From NCBI RefSeq assembly GCF_001577835.2, contig NC_029536.1:124001-188000 (forward strand): a DNA stretch of 64,000 bases, in the 5' to 3' direction. Shown here one piece after another: positions 31,550 through 45,594 of the stretch (positions within the stretch are counted from its first letter, which is position 1; each line of letters opens with the position of its first letter). The notes under the pieces were generated by a model. That model was not told the origin of the DNA, did not search any database, and saw only the letters and a list, made by a program, of their open reading frames with translations. Source of the stretch: Coturnix japonica. Its lineage: Eukaryota; Chordata; Aves; Galliformes; Phasianidae. A program made the position numbers and the translations under genes.

Positions 31550-34521
31550 CTTCCTTCCTGTGCACGTGTTGTTCTCTCCCACCTTCGCTCTGAAGAGTTG
31601 ACAGCCAACTTGACCCGCAGCAGCGATGATGGGACGTCCCCAGCCATCATGGAGCACAGAACCGGACCCGGAGGCACACGGGGCTCTTCATTAAGGCTCA
31701 TCAGCAGCTTCCATTTGCTTGCTGTGCTGCTCACGTTTGATTCACTGGCTCTGATACAACATTAATGGGCAGTTCAGTGATCTGTGAGCACACACACACA
31801 AATGAACTGCACCCACATTTCTGCTTTAGTTTCCCCAGCGCAGCCCTGAGCCCATCTGTTCTCTCATCTCAGAAGCGCGGGGGGTTCCTGTCCCTGAAGA
31901 CACCTTGAGGGGGTGGTTCAGCAGCACAGATTGTACCTCACACTGCTGGCACATCCCTCACCTTATCCACAGGAAGCGCTGACAGGCTGATAACTGCAAA
32001 CTCCATGCTTAAAGAAAGCTGCACATTAAACATGAACCTCTAGCACAGTTATGAGACAATTCATTACGTGCTTCTAACTCCCTCTCCCCATTTTCCTTTC
32101 TTCTGTACACGTCCTTTAAATACAGATATGAGCACCCACAAGTGACTTCCATTAAGCAACCTTTAATTTTTAAGTCGTTATCATTAATCTATACAGTCTA
32201 AACTATGGCACAGCATGGTATCGCTTTCCTGCCCCAGCTCCTCCCTTTTACCTCTAAGCAGCAGCCCACAGACTTAAGACCAGGTAAATGCTGTATTGCA
32301 GCTCACAGCTCAGCAGTGACCACACAGTAATTCTGTAAAATGCAACATGTAACAAAGGAGAATAAGCGAATAATTAATTCTTGTTGTTTTTTAATCGTTT
32401 TTATGGATTTAGTGCAACTTCCAAGGAATTCTGCATCATGGTGACACATTGGACACCCACAATATCACTAAAAACCCAAATTAAGACGCACCAATATTGA
32501 ACTTAAAATAGAAAATGTAATATATATTCAACTGTGCAATGCATTTCATCATAGCAATAGGTTTATAACTATATGTATTTCCTACTCTTATTTACAGAGG
32601 GAAAGAGTGACACACGCGACCATCGAATATAATAATAGAATATCCCAAGTTGGAAGAAACCCACAGGGATCCTTCAGTCCAACCCCAGCTCTGCACAACA
32701 CCTAAAACTCAAACCCTGTGTCTGAGAGCATTGTCCAAATGCTTCTTGAACTCTGGCAGCTTGGGGCTGTGACCACTGCTCTGAGGAGCCTCTTCCAGTG
32801 CTGGAAAATACACTGGTAACAGTCATTTGAGTGTCTAAGTTTGCTAAGACAAAGAATTAAAGGTTACACAGCAGACCAAAACAATTCCAGTCAGCTCTTT
32901 AGATTGTTGCCAACCAGGCACTCAGAAGTGCCGAGTGTGCTGCTCATACACCAGGTCCAGTTTCATCCCAAATAATGTTGGAGGTGCCTGATAATGAAAG
33001 CTGCACGACACAGGTGTGACAGTGGGCAATGCCTTGTAGGCCAGAACAGATGGGATCAGGATGAACAGTCCTCAGTCTGACACTGCTGTCTCTGAATGCT
33101 TGGCTTTGTAAGGTCAGAAACGTTCCTCCAGGAAAGTAAAGACCAAACAGCACAAAACTTCCTTCTCACAGAAAAACAAAGTGGGGAACTTAAAAATGAA
33201 AGGTTCTTACACACTGTACGTTATGTTTTAAGCACTATAGTATGCCACAACAGCTAAAGATTATGCAAGTTAGTTTATCTTGATATTGCACATCACACAT
33301 AAAATGAACTTAAGTGAACAGTCAATAACAACTCATTGAAGGAGTCAATCTCCAGAAAAAACCTGCTGCTTCTGTCCTAGATAAGAACAAAAAGAGCCTC
33401 TAAAGGGATGCCATGCACAGTGCTCCTAAGCACTCAAATGCCCTTCTGCCATGGGAAACCTCTGCACCCTACCCACAGCAGTACACAGCTCCAGCTCCAG
33501 CTGACAAACCACTGATCCCTCGGCAGATTTTAAAACGTGAGGTACAACTGTATGAGAAATAAGGATGATGTGCCAGTGGCTTTTGGCTTTCACATAAATG
33601 GTTTCTCTTAAATCCTTAACCTAATTGTGAGAATAAACTTTAGTTACCAAGAGAAACTTGGCTCACAAAAGCAACCCAACAAAAACAACCCTCCTACCCA
33701 TCCTGCTAACTCAACATTAACCATTGTAGCGTCAGTTAAAAGTCTAACACAGGAGTACGCACAGATCAGAAACCATCACTGTGGACCACGGTCAGAACTT
33801 ACAGAGCAGAGTCTGGAGCCAGTTCCATCCCACAGCATCTTCTTGTAGCGGATCTGCTGACTGGAGTTCTGTGCACATGGAAGCCCAGCCACGGGCCTTC
33901 AGAGTACTTGCATTGTGCTCTGAAGTTCTGAGCAGCACACTCCAGGGCCAGCTCTAACACAGGCGGAAGGTGAGACCCACGTGTTGCCCTCACTGCTTCC
34001 TGAGGTCCTGCAGGAATTGTAGCCCTCAACAACCAAGGGCCAGGCAACTTTTGCTCAGAAGGCTGGTGGTACACCACAGCAATGGAGCCCCACAGCTCAC
34101 TGCCACCCAGGACGTTGGGGTCCACCTGCCCAAGCACTGGTCTTCCGGGTCCCCACCTCAGGCCAAGAAACATCGTCCCCCCTGAGGAAAAATGGCACCG
34201 TATGGCAGCTGGAGGGAAGGTCCCACACTGCCACCAATGCTTCCCACTGCTGTGATCACCAGTCCTGGAAACACAGACCAGCCTTCACCAACTTGAGAAA
34301 GATGCACAGTGCCAGGCACTGCCCCCTCCTGCAGGCAGGGGGAAGTTCAGCAAAACTGGCACACACCTTTCTGTGGCTTCCCATACCCAGTGCCAGCACG
34401 GTCACACACAGCACACCTCCAGTTGCTGCCATCCTAAGGGTACATGAGCCCACCTTACCGTAATGGTTGAGGACAAGAATGGTGCAAGTGAGGTAGCCAA
34501 GGCTGCAGCAGCTTCTCCCAT
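31550..34521 (-). other. Convergent MRPS16-SLC45A1 interval, probable SLC45A1 3'UTR
   Basis: No coding frame is convincing. The minus strand after the SLC45A1 stop (34524) probably carries its 3'UTR. No AATAAA was found near the stop; ATTAAA on the minus strand at 32162-32167 is a candidate far end. A CR1 fragment lies at 32634-32810. Confidence 0.45.
32634..32810 (-). mobile_element. CR1 LINE 3' end fragment
   Basis: The plus strand reads the reverse of a CR1 tail: AGAATATCCCAAGTTGGAAG, then GGATCCTTCAGTCCAACCCC and later GAGGAGCCTCTTCCAGTGCT. The terminal ATTCTATG repeat is reduced to about one unit. Confidence 0.85.
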
Positions 34522-37500
34522 TTACTGGTCCTGCACATGGGGCAGGAGAGGGCTCTGCTCCTCAGGGGGTGGCAGCTCCTCAGTGGACAGGGTTGGCTCA
34601 TAGATGACGCAAAGGGAGGAGAAGAGGCAGCCCAGGAAGGACACCAGGCTGGCAAAGTACATGGTGCCACTGGCACTGCCCACAGCTGTCGTCAGCGGCC
34701 CCATGGCCAGGGCCACCAGGATCTGCGCCAAGAAGTACTGGCAGCTGAGTAGGGAGATATCAACACCCATCCCACGCCGTGTACCCTCTGCGTGCGAGCC
34801 TGCAAACTGCAGGGAACACAGTGTGAGGAGGTGTCACCAGCAGCCCCGATCCCCATCCTGCCTGCGGCTCACCTCACAGCTCTGGTAGTAGTCGCAGAGT
34901 AGAGAGTAGGGCAGCGTGCAGAGCGTGGCAAACAGAATGCCATAGGTGGTGCACAGTGACAGTACCACGTAGATATTCCTGGAGAGTGTGGCCAACCCGG
35001 TACCCAGCCCAAAGGCCAAATACGCAATGAAGTACAGCGTGCGTGTGCTGAACCGCTCCTCCAGCTTCTCCAGTGCAGCTACAAGACAACAGTGTGGAAA
35101 TTTGCAATGAACCATGACTCCCCTGGAGTTAGCAGGGCTTCACCATCGGGCCACACAGCCCAGACACTGGGACAGCCCCAACTCAGCAGCAATCATCACA
35201 GCTTTATGCAATAGTATATAAATAGTAGCTTTCCATACAAGCACAAAGGCAGACAATGCAGAGCTGGCGCTGCATTACACCACTGAGCTCCATTGGAGGC
35301 ACACGGGTACTGAATACCACTGTACCCAAACTATGTCTCTGCTGGCTGCATATATTTCTGGACTCAACATGGTGATAACTGCTTCAGCTATCGTGCCACG
35401 TGGCAGGCTATGTGCAACATAAAAGCCAGAGTTGTTACTGCAGAAATACCACTTAATGACCAGGTGTATCTTTCTGATAGGAGTGTCTATGGTGACTGTA
35501 CGCAGTACCTGAATAGAAAGCAGCACTGAATGCATAGATGCACATTCCCCAGCAGCCCATGGTGACCCCAGCGTTGTACTTCTGATATTCATCTGAGTTG
35601 TGAGGGGCTTTTGGATTCCCTTCAAACACTACTTCTCCCATAAAGTCAGTGTAGAAGAGCAGCATCCCCTCAAACGAGAGCCATCCTGAAAGAAGCCAGA
35701 AGTAACACATTAGGACTGCAGATGATCATTTTCCTCTTGTAAGCCATGAATACTACAATATAAACCACAACTGAAAACAGTTCATGCAATGTATTACATA
35801 ATGTTTAGCAACATCCACATTTATCTGAGACTTCTGCTCTCTGTGCATTTTGCTGTTTGTCAAAGATGTTCACGATTTTAACTATCAAGATTTATACCTT
35901 GAATTCACATATGGAATACTATAGGCTTAATGCTGGCCACGTGCCACTGGTTTAGCAAGAAAGAAAAATCCATTATAGTCTGAATTGCCTGGCCAAGTTC
36001 CACACAGTCACTCATTGGATATTAATTCCAGATGCTGCTGTCCTCCTGACTTGGTTTACAGGCACTCCTGTGGCATTACATTCAGTGTTGTTTCTTATTC
36101 TAGCAAAAACATCCATTTAACAGATGCATTGATCTAAACAAAAATTATTCCTTTTCTAAGCAAGTCGGTTTTACAGTTCTAGGGGCTTTTTTCTTTCTTT
36201 TTTTTTTTAATCTTTTTTTCCCCTCAACATTCTAAGAAAATAAATAACAGAAAGTACCTCATTGGTGAGTGTGTATGGAACAAGTTACATTCTCTTCAGT
36301 TTGCAGCCACTGCAGCAATAAAATACTTACAAAGAATCACACAACATAGACTACCTTGTGGTGAAAACAAGAATGAATGATTTCATTACCTAGGAAGTGG
36401 TTGATGCAGAGGTTACGAAGAGCTTTGGGCATGTGGCAGATGGTTGAGCAAAGAAGTTTCATGGAGAGTGGTTGCTCAGAGGTCTCGCCTGATCCATTCA
36501 GTTCACTCTCATACTTAACACCATCCAGCAGGATATTAGCAACCTGCAACATAAGAACTTCCAGGTCAACAAACACTAAGAGTAATCCAAAAGACCTTTG
36601 AGCAAACCTGTGCAATATTATTATGCATCTACCTAATGATCTGAAGGTTAAACTGCTGCTCAGTTGTTCATCCGGGGATTAAGAACGGTGTACTCAGCTA
36701 AGAACATCAGCAAATTCAGCCTTAGAACAAGTGTTAAATGGCAGCACTGTGCTACAGCTTTGAGTGTACTTGAAACAGCACTCTGTACTGCTCCAAAGAA
36801 TTCATCAACCATGTTCAGACGCCAGCATAGGGAAAGCATAAATTTCAGTTCTGTTAATACGAGCTGTACCCAGAGTCAGGTGATTTTGGTCCCTGAAGTT
36901 TTAGAGATAGTGAAGGAAAAGCGGACGGTTTGAACTGAAACACACTGTCATTGCTCACTGCCTCAGTGGCTGATTTCTACAGGCACAGTGCATATAAAAT
37001 CCTGGCCCTAACAAAGTCTCTCACAAACTGAAAAGTACAGCAACAAACAAAAATCAACCAAGCAAAACCAAAAATAAACAAACAAAAGAAACCAACCAAA
37101 GCCTCTCCCCCCTCCCTCCCCAAAGGAAAAGAAAAAAAAGAAAAAGAAAACTAAACAGAGGACAGTTTACCTCATCCTGGATCATAAAAAAATGGGTCAG
37201 CATACAGAGGTCTCAGACATTCCAAGTAATCACCAACAGTGGGAGGTGAGGTCAGAGTCTTATCCCTGGGTAAAGAAAACCTCACCTCCCTGATGAAACC
37301 AGATGCAATGACTGCCATAAGGAGAAGCTCATGGGAGATTCCTATCCCTGGCCCTATCTTGCAGGTATTTCTGTGGAAAGGGAAGATACAGGCTCAATAA
37401 AAATGTGTCCTTTTCTGCTCTCACATGGTAGCTTCCTAAGTGGCGAAGGAGAGCTAAAAATGCCAGCCTAACTTTCACACACGGCCTGAAGAGGAGGGGA

Positions 37501-40500
37501 ACACTTCCATATCTGCTCTCTTAACAAAGGCACATGAAAGACCATTAATGAATCATAATTCATATCCTATCCACAATTTTTCAACAAAGCCATGGCAGGT
37601 ACTCTGTTCCCCCAGTGACTTTTACAAGTAAACAGTCATGAGCAGCCTTTAGCAATGAATTTGTGCACTAAACATTTAAAAATCATACATAGAGATTAAA
37701 CAAACGCTTGGGTTTACATGGTCGTATAATTGATTTTCTGCCCTTACCTGTTGGCTGAATGTTACATTTCTTCTTCTGCTATTTTCTGGACAATGTCCTG
37801 TTACAATATCTGGAATGGCCAAGCTCTGAGGTCTTTTCAGAATGCCTGATGACCGTGGCTTTATTGCATCCAGGGAGCCCACCCTCAGTGCCTCTCCATC
37901 AGGCCCTGGAATTATGCTCCTCTCCCCTTGCTCCAGAGTTCCATTTTCTTGTTGGTAACAACCATCTGGCACCCGAGGAAAGCTGACACTGACAGGCTGC
38001 CTGGGCAAGCTAGATGGAAGTGCTAAGTAACTACTGTGCCCACCTGTAAAACAGTCTATAAGCACACTGTCAATATTTGAAGTCCCAAATGATGATGCAA
38101 ATTCGTTAATTCCTGTCAAGGAATTGTCTCTGCTGATAAAACTGCCATACTTGGGTGTGAGCGGGCTGAGGGGAGAAACGGGGCTTGTAAAACTTGCATA
38201 TAAGTGAGCCGAGTTATGAGAAGCAAAGTTTTCATTTACACCCTCTTCAAAGAAGAGAGGTGGAGAAGGAGGGAGAGGAAGACTTGGACTCTTCATCACC
38301 TTTTTCTTCCTGCTAAAGGACCCTAGGGGTCTTTCTGGAATGCTAATTAGAGTCAGCACAGTAGTAACAGTCAGTATTATTGATGTGAAGACATAGATGA
38401 CACGCAGTTGCCCTCCCACAGCTTTTCCAAAACTGGTTTTATCCCAATGTATTCCTCCAATAACATAACCAAAGCCACCTCCAAGACCTGGTGGAAAAAC
38501 AGAGCTGAGATTATCTTCCCTAGCCAATCCACGAAGTCAGTAACAGCACAGTACCATTTGTCTAATCATTTAGCAGTAAATTCCAACGTGCTACCTCTGT
38601 TTTATCACTTAATCCCTTTTCAACTCAAATGCAGTAATAAACACACGTATCTGCACCACACAGACAGTCTTTCCATACAATGAACAGAAAGAGAGAAGGT
38701 TAGTGATGCAAATGCAATAACATAAATAATTTTAAATGCAAGTTCTTCCTTTGCTGAAGACAAATCACTTTATCTCCAGTAATTCCAGTCTGTAAAATAG
38801 AAGTGCTCACTAACCTCAAGCCAAGGCCTTGCAATCAGTCAGACAGGACTGTTTTTCTGAAGTCTATTTTCTTCATTCACTTTGAACACAGATCTACATG
38901 TGTCCAAGACAGACCTAATCACTTCAGAAGCATAGCAAGCCCATTATTCAGCAGTGTGTCCAATGTACTAAGTACCACTGCATTACTACAGATAAATAGA
39001 AAATTCTGATGCACCAACTGTATCTGTCACTTTTCATATGGTGAAAACATTATGACACTGTCTTCTTTCTTATGAAGATGTTAAGAAACGCAGAACAGTC
39101 TCCTGACAGACAGGAAAATTACACTACAGTGATAAGAGAGCAGAGTGCATAGCATAAACACTTTGCTCTCCAATACAGCAACTAAAAAGAAAAAACCACT
39201 TGTGATAATCTGAACCTTCTGCCTGAGGGGTCATTTCTGTAGGGTTGTAAAACATCTCAAGAAATCTTAAAAAAACAAAACAGGACTGTCTTGTTGACTT
39301 TTGTCAGCCACAAAAGCCTTCTTTCAAAGTTGATTCTTGCTTTCTCTACAGGTATTCAGCTTATGCAAATACACAAAAAGACCAATAATTTACACTCTGG
39401 TTTCTCACAGAATGGCTTTTTGGACTCACGTCATCCAGGAAGCATCAAGAAAGCATACCTGCTAACAAGGCATGGATGTTGAGGCCCCTGTCTTGATCCG
39501 CTGGGCTGCACACATCCATCATGTAGGCATGGCTGGGATTGTCTGCTGAATCTGCACTGAAGTCCATGAGGACAACACCGCAGACTGTAAGAACGATCCC
39601 CCATTTGTGGTTATTCACAGTGTCAGACAAGGCACTCCCAATATCTCTGCCATTCAGCATAAGCGAGAGCCCAAGCAGCGCACCTGGGAATAAGAACAAA
39701 TTAAATTAGAATCAAACACTTCCAAACGAGAGAAACTGCAACTTCCCATGTTCTCTAAAAGCAGTCTTGTAGTAAGCACTGTTGGTCCTGTTCACATCAC
39801 AGACTTGGGGATGTACGTGGCTCACAGAACACGCAATCCTTGCACACTGTTAAACTTTACAAGTGCCTGGAGTCGTGGCTAGTCAAAGAGCAGCACTCCT
39901 GACCTTCAAAACGTCACCTCTTCTAACTGACAAGACAGTGGATCTCCAGCTGACAAAGCACCATCACCTCAGTGACATTTACCATCAGACCCACAACACT
40001 TGAGAGGCCCACAGCTACATATCATAGCAGAGAGATGCATCACCATCTACCTTGCAATCATTTCTACAATACACACCTACTGCTAAGACCAGAATGAAAG
40101 GTCTTCTCCTCCCGAATCGGGATGTGCATCTGTCACTCCAGGCCCCCAGCAAAGGCTGCAGCAGAAACCCTAAAAAAGGAAATAACCAACACATTAAATT
40201 CTTCTACAAGTCTGTTTCACATGGGTTTTAAATGGGTAAGTTAGAAGATGGTTAAAGGCAGGACACCGTGGCACAGTAGTATCTCCAGTCAGTATCAGTC
40301 ACTCTATACTACACAGAGTCTAGTGCCTGGCATTTCTCACACTGGGGACTGGACAGTGTAGTGCACCAGTGCCCATCCAGGACTGCTACGACAATGCAAT
40401 TCATTCTGTGTCATCAGCACAACAGACTTTAACACCAGATGAAAAAAGTACAACAGTTTTAAGCTCCTTACCACCTATTTCACTTATACCCCTTATATTG

Positions 40501-41192
40501 GAGATCCTTTACTAAATTAACTTGGAAAACAGCAAGAATAAACATGGAAGTTGGAAAGGTACCTGTCTGTGATTAGGGGCCTAAGTTGGTAAAAGAATAG
40601 ACCTTCTGGTCATACCAGGCTCATTTCAGGTTAGACTATTTTCCATTCAGTTGTTTAAAGCTATAGCTAGTACTTCTTAACCATGACATCACAAGGAATA
40701 TACTTCTGAAGAGCCAAGGCAGAGAAAACCAGATGTATCCCCTGCAGGGCAGAACAAAGCACGAGGAAAGGAACAGTGTACCCAGAAGTTACCTAGTATG
40801 GGGCTGATGAACCACACCATTCCATACAGCTGGTCTGGCAGCCCCATCTGAAGCAACACAGGTGTAACATAGGCTGTTTCCATGGCATAGCTAAACTCAA
40901 GCCCAAAGAGAATGCACCCATTAAACAGGAGTTCCAGGAAAGATCTCTGAGGCTGGAGATCCCCAAAGCCAATCAAGTCAATAGGACAGGGAGTATTTGG
41001 CGGTGGTGGTGGCGAAGGGCGGATTAATTTCCTCCTTTTCGGATGTCTCTTGAAGTTATTAGCCCGGTGACTTATGTGCTGTGTGACCGACCCAGAATAG
41101 CCTGGAACTTGTGGCCTCCACGTCTCCTGAGAAACCACACTTGGCAAAAGCGCACCATCACTGACGGGGGTTGTTGCAGATGGTGGAATCAT
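34522..41192 (-). CDS. SLC45A1: Proton-associated sugar transporter A (8 coding exons, complete)
   Basis: Plasma-membrane proton-coupled glucose/galactose symporter of the major facilitator superfamily. Coding exons in transcript order: 41192-40793, 40169-40077, 39683-39459, 38487-37748, 36543-36390, 35685-35509, 35078-34873, 34806-34522; phases fit throughout, 2280 nt, 759 residues (human about 748). The start [10 protein letters not shown] lies ten bases inside its exon. Features: basic N-terminal segment FKRHPKRRK with a proline run, the first membrane block with [16 protein letters not shown], the MFS signature [13 protein letters not shown] between helices 2 and 3, [19 protein letters not shown], and a long cytosolic loop in the 740-nt exon ending [10 protein letters not shown]. 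The second half resumes with [20 protein letters not shown] and [11 protein letters not shown]. It converges on MRPS16. Identification is secure. Confidence 0.96.
37025..37155 (+). repeat. A-rich low-complexity tract in SLC45A1 intron
   Basis: Repeated AAAC/AAAT and AAAG words with a C-rich interruption; mainly A on the plus strand, so T-rich in the SLC45A1 transcript. Confidence 0.7.
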
Positions 41193-41589
41193 GGCTGGGA
41201 GTCTGGAAGAAAAACAGCTCAGAATAAGATGGTTGAATAAGAAAAGCTTTGTGGAATTTCCTTTACTGAAGTTCAAGCCATTTCTGAGTATTTCACATAT
41301 TGAGTGCATAGCGAGCAGAATCCTGCTGGGCTGAACTCCAGACCAACAGTGCCATGAGATACACGCTGCTCTCACCTCCAGCTCAGCACTCCATTCTTAT
41401 CACTGACCCGGCAGGGCACAGCACAGCGCTCTGAGGGACACAGCAGGGCCTCAGGCTGTTCCCAAAGCACACCATGACCATTAGAGGAATATTGGTTGTT
41501 CCTTCCGCACCATTTTTTAAAAGCGTAGGAGAAAACAAGTTCAAGCCATTGCCTCCTGCAGGGCAGGTCATACACTACTAAACAGAACT

Positions 41590-41900
41590 TCTCTCCTTTA
41601 GCATCCACCACCTCTCTGGGCAACCTATGCCAGTGCTCACCACCTCCATTTAAAAAACCTCTTCCTTACATCCAATATAAATCTTTCCGTTTGGAACCCA
41701 AACCATTTCCCTTTGTTCTGTCACAACAGACCCCATGTCCCCTTCTTTCCTATGGCCCCTTCAGACACTGACAGGCTGCTTTCAGCTCTCCCTGCCACCT
41801 TCTGTTCCCCAGCTGCACAGCCCAGCTCAGCCGGTCCTTGAGGGAGCTGTTCCATCCCTCGGAGCATTTCTGTGTCCCTGCTGTACATACATAACAATAC
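41590..41900 (-). mobile_element. CR1 LINE fragment with ORF2 end
   Basis: On the minus strand it reads the C-terminal CR1 phrase LPREVVDA at its downstream end (near 41600-41625). The plus strand shows the reverse of the upstream part, such as CTGCACAGCCCAGCTCAGCC. It lies in the SLC45A1 5'UTR intron. Confidence 0.8.
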
Positions 41901-42389
41901 GTCCACAAATGACATCTGTCACACCAGCAGCCACGCACTGTAACTGTCAGGGTTTTGGGTCCATGTGGCTCTGACCCCTATCTGCACAGTCACAACATGT
42001 CACGAGCAGGGACCCAAATCCACTTGTGATTTGGCCCCCGAAGGGACTCGAGCCCACACTGAAGGTGTGAACTGACTCGTAGCGGCCCCGCAGTGCAGCC
42101 CTGCATGCTTCCCACCGCCAAACAAACCAGCCCAGCCCTGGGAGACCTCAATTGCAATGTACAGGTAGGCCATACCCTCAGGTAATGTTATTAATCACAG
42201 CTACCACGGGAACTCACCCACAGGGGCTCAGAGGCCTCCCCAGAGTGCACCAATGGACGATCCCCACAACAACTCTGGTCTCCCTACCCCCGAGCGGCAG
42301 TTTGAAAGCTCCTCCCAGCACACACAGCCGGGAGCTGGAGCACGAGCAGCACAATCCAACACGGGACCGTCTGTGCCGCCCGCTCCTAC

Positions 42390-42700
42390 CGCGACGGACG
42401 GTCCGTCTGCACCAAGTGCCGAAGGCCCCAACGCGGCGCCGCGCACCGAGCGCGGACACGTCGGGCCGGACTCCCGCGGTACCGCAGCCCCGGGCGCTCC
42501 GGGCTCAGCCCCTCGCGGCCTCACCTCACCTCGGGCCCGGCCGCACCGCGCCGTGACGCCGCCGCAGCCGCTCCCCGACCTTCCCCCGGCGGCGGAAGCG
42601 GCCGCAGCGCGGGCACCGCCCCCAGAGCGTGGGCTGCAGCGCCGGGAGCAGCGCCGGGAGCGGGCGGAGCGGAGGGAACGGGGGCACAAAGCTGAGAGCA
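42390..42700 (-). promoter_or_regulatory. CpG island and likely non-coding first exon of SLC45A1
   Basis: CpG-dense block 1.2 kb upstream of the SLC45A1 coding start. On the minus strand it contains CCCGAG followed by GTGAGGTGAGG, a strong donor that would end a first exon at 42530. The matching acceptor is TTCTTCCAG at 41203, ten bases before the ATG. Transcription start unproven. Confidence 0.6.
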
Positions 42701-42734
42701 TCCAATACGCGTTTGCACAGTGCTCCTCGATACA

Positions 42735-42812
42735 TGGCTTCATCCTTACGCTGTCCTGATGGAGCTGGGAGTTGGACTCGATGGGTCCTTTCCAGCTCAA
42801 GATGCTCTGTGA
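42735..42812 (+). mobile_element. CR1 LINE 3' tail
   Basis: GAGCTGGGAGTTGGACTCGA, then TGGGTCCTTTCCAGCTCAAG and a degraded terminal repeat, at the outer edge of the SLC45A1 CpG island. Confidence 0.75.
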
Positions 42813-45049
42813 GATTTAGTCCAGATAAATCAAATGCAAACAAGTCTCCTTTCCATACGTACTACACTATAGAAATAAGTTTATATGCTGTAAATGCACA
42901 GTCGTGTCATCAAGGTCTGTGGCTCACAATGTGGAACACAGAGCATATACAAAGTACAACAGCAAAAAACCAAAACAAGTTTAAACAAGCATTTCAATTA
43001 TGTGTTCTCAATGTTCATATGGCGAGAAGAGCCTACCATGTAAATTAACACCACCCTGGCTTCCCTTACATGTCAACTGAGTGGGTTCAAGGAAGTCAGT
43101 GGGAGGCAAAGCCAACAATGCAGAGCACAAAGCAGACACACACATGGTGGTTACACAGCACCTGCACGTCTGGCTCCAGCACACCGTCATATGAATGTAA
43201 TAGCTCCGGTAAATCAGTTCCTGAGCGTGGATTCCACCAGAATCCTACACTACCTACACTAATGAATGCAATTCAAACAGCAGAAACAGCCCCACAGCTG
43301 ACAAATGCACAAAGCAGGGCATAGTAAAAGCTGGTGAACATTACTTAATGTATTTACTTAAATAAACCATCTTAACAAAGCACCAATTTGGTGTGTGACA
43401 AACTGGAACGCTGCCATGGAACAAACATCAGTAACCTGTCAGTGTAGACCGGAGCTGCTGTACCAACCTGAAACAAGAGCTTACTGCCTTCCCCTGCCAC
43501 GTTACCTGCACAGCCTGATTCCTCGCTTCTTGTGTGAATCCTGTGAGCTACAGCTGCCGGCCATCGCATCCTGTCATTATCAACATCAAAGCTTTCCTGG
43601 CTGCCAGCAGTGTTATTTGTGCAACACAAACTTTTAATCTACTGAAGAAGGAAAACAGAGTTTACATCATTAGCAAGTCCCAGAAATCCTCCAGTCGCTG
43701 CTTTTCTGCAGGCCAGGCACAGGGCAGCACAAAGGACGGGGCCACTGCTGTACTGTGGGATGGAGGGGAGCAATGGCAGGTGAAGCAGCACGCAGAGGAC
43801 AGGCCTAAAACACCTGGTTCCGGACAAGCGCAGCTAATATTGATCCAGGCAGCCCAACACAGCAGCACTGCCCTTGTTGGCACAGCAGGGGCACACAGAG
43901 GCTGTGTTCTCCAGCAGAGGCTCAGGGCTGGCTCAGGGGTACACACACATGCAGAGAATTCCACGTTCATGCAAGGAAGTCAGCATGGCCCTGATATGAA
44001 GGGCACTGCAGGAACATGGGAGGTGTGTCTGCCTTCTACTGTGCATTTATTAAGACTCTTTTATAAACTGGCTGTGTAACTTGTTTAAATTGACTTTGGG
44101 AGCCTATGGGAAGTACTGCCCCACTTCCCTGTGTTTACCGCAGAGGAAATGAGAAACTCACCAGGTCCCTAAGGCCAATTACTTTCTTCAAAACCCAGCA
44201 CTGTTCTGTGTTTCTGACTCAGTGCACTGTTCAATTTTCAGCTGAGATGGTATCTGTATCGCATTACAGGATGAGCTGCAATAGCACTCGATGTTAATTG
44301 CAATGCACAGACTGCTCCCTTCTGTCCTTTATACCAGCTATCAAGAAAAACCAGAAAGGCTACTTCTGTGTTTTTAATTTAGCCTCTTCCATCCATCCTG
44401 ACTGCCTATCAGACAGGAAAGCAGAGGGTGCCATCCGTACCTGCCTCTGTACAGCTTCTCAAGCCTAAGGAGAAATACTGCTACCAAATCTAGTCCATGA
44501 ACCTGAACCGATACCTTCTGTATTGTCAAAAGGAAAGGAAACAACATACCTCAACATGAGCTACAGCATCTCCTTCAATTTAAAATCACATCATTGTACC
44601 AAACCAAAAGACATTTTTTCACCTTCTCTGCCCTGTTCCATCATTTACAGAGGATTCCCACTATGGGAACAGATCAATTCAACAGTGCCATTTTCTCCAT
44701 TACTCTCTGCTCTAATCTCACTGCACAAAGTTGATGTTGCTGAGCACACTGCACCCTCTTCCACACTTCACTATAGGGCTTTGGAGTACCCTGTGTTATC
44801 TAATACCTTGTCTTGTGTTGCAGTGGATTCCACCATTAGTGACTGACACAAAAACAACTGTTGTATGTGCACTCACAGCTGATGGGCAGAAGCCTGTTGT
44901 CACCTTTTCTCTATGGTCAGCTGACTGAAGTCGTGATCCCCATATGTGTAACACACATGGCAGAGCAGCTGTTTACTTCTGTTTTGCACAGCACGCACCT
45001 ATGTAGCAACACACCGATTACATAACAGTAAGCCATAAACTAGAATGAG

Positions 45050-45182
45050 TCAGACTGCTAAATCCATGCACTGTGTAGATGAGATTTTTACTCCCATCAC
45101 CTGATAATATAATTGCTTAATTAGCTCCTCCTGAATGTCATGGCTATGGTAGAGGAATGTTCCCATGCAGGACACAGTAAAC
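45050..45182 (-). other. Exon-like open frame, possible terminal exon
   Basis: The minus strand has an acceptor (CTTGTATTCAG) followed by 44 open codons ending in TGA, including HSHDIQEELIKQLYYQ. I do not recognise the product. It could be chance. Confidence 0.15.
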
Positions 45183-45594
45183 CTGAATACAAGAAGCGAG
45201 TGAACAGTACAAAGATAAATGATTCCTCCACAGCAAAATAGATGTATCTTCCAGTCATATTTCCTGTGCTGATCTGCTCCTTGCTCTAACATTTTAGGGA
45301 CGGAACAGAAACAAGACAAAACCATAAGAGTCTGGTCACAAAAACACTATCCGGGGAAGCCTCTCCAATGACAATGATTCCCCTCGCTGGGCTGATTCAA
45401 ATATTGCAGACATTTCTTTTTTTTCCCCTGAAATTCTACTACATGCCTCTGAAGGTAAAGGGGTAATCCCTGTGCTGGCAGGGTTTCCAAAACAACTGCT
45501 GCATCACTAAGCATTATGCTATTGCTTTCCTTCAGGCAAGTGGAAAAGACATCGTTAAAGCGGCGCTTATTGCACAGAGCACAGTGAGACTCCA

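Noticed and set aside
30823-31734. 303-codon minus-strand frame
   Set aside because: Antisense to MRPS16, made mostly of the 11-bp minisatellite and passing through the N gap.
42228-42800. 190-codon minus-strand frame in the SLC45A1 CpG island
   Set aside because: Low-complexity Ala/Arg/Gly translation; SLC45A1 starts cleanly at 41192.
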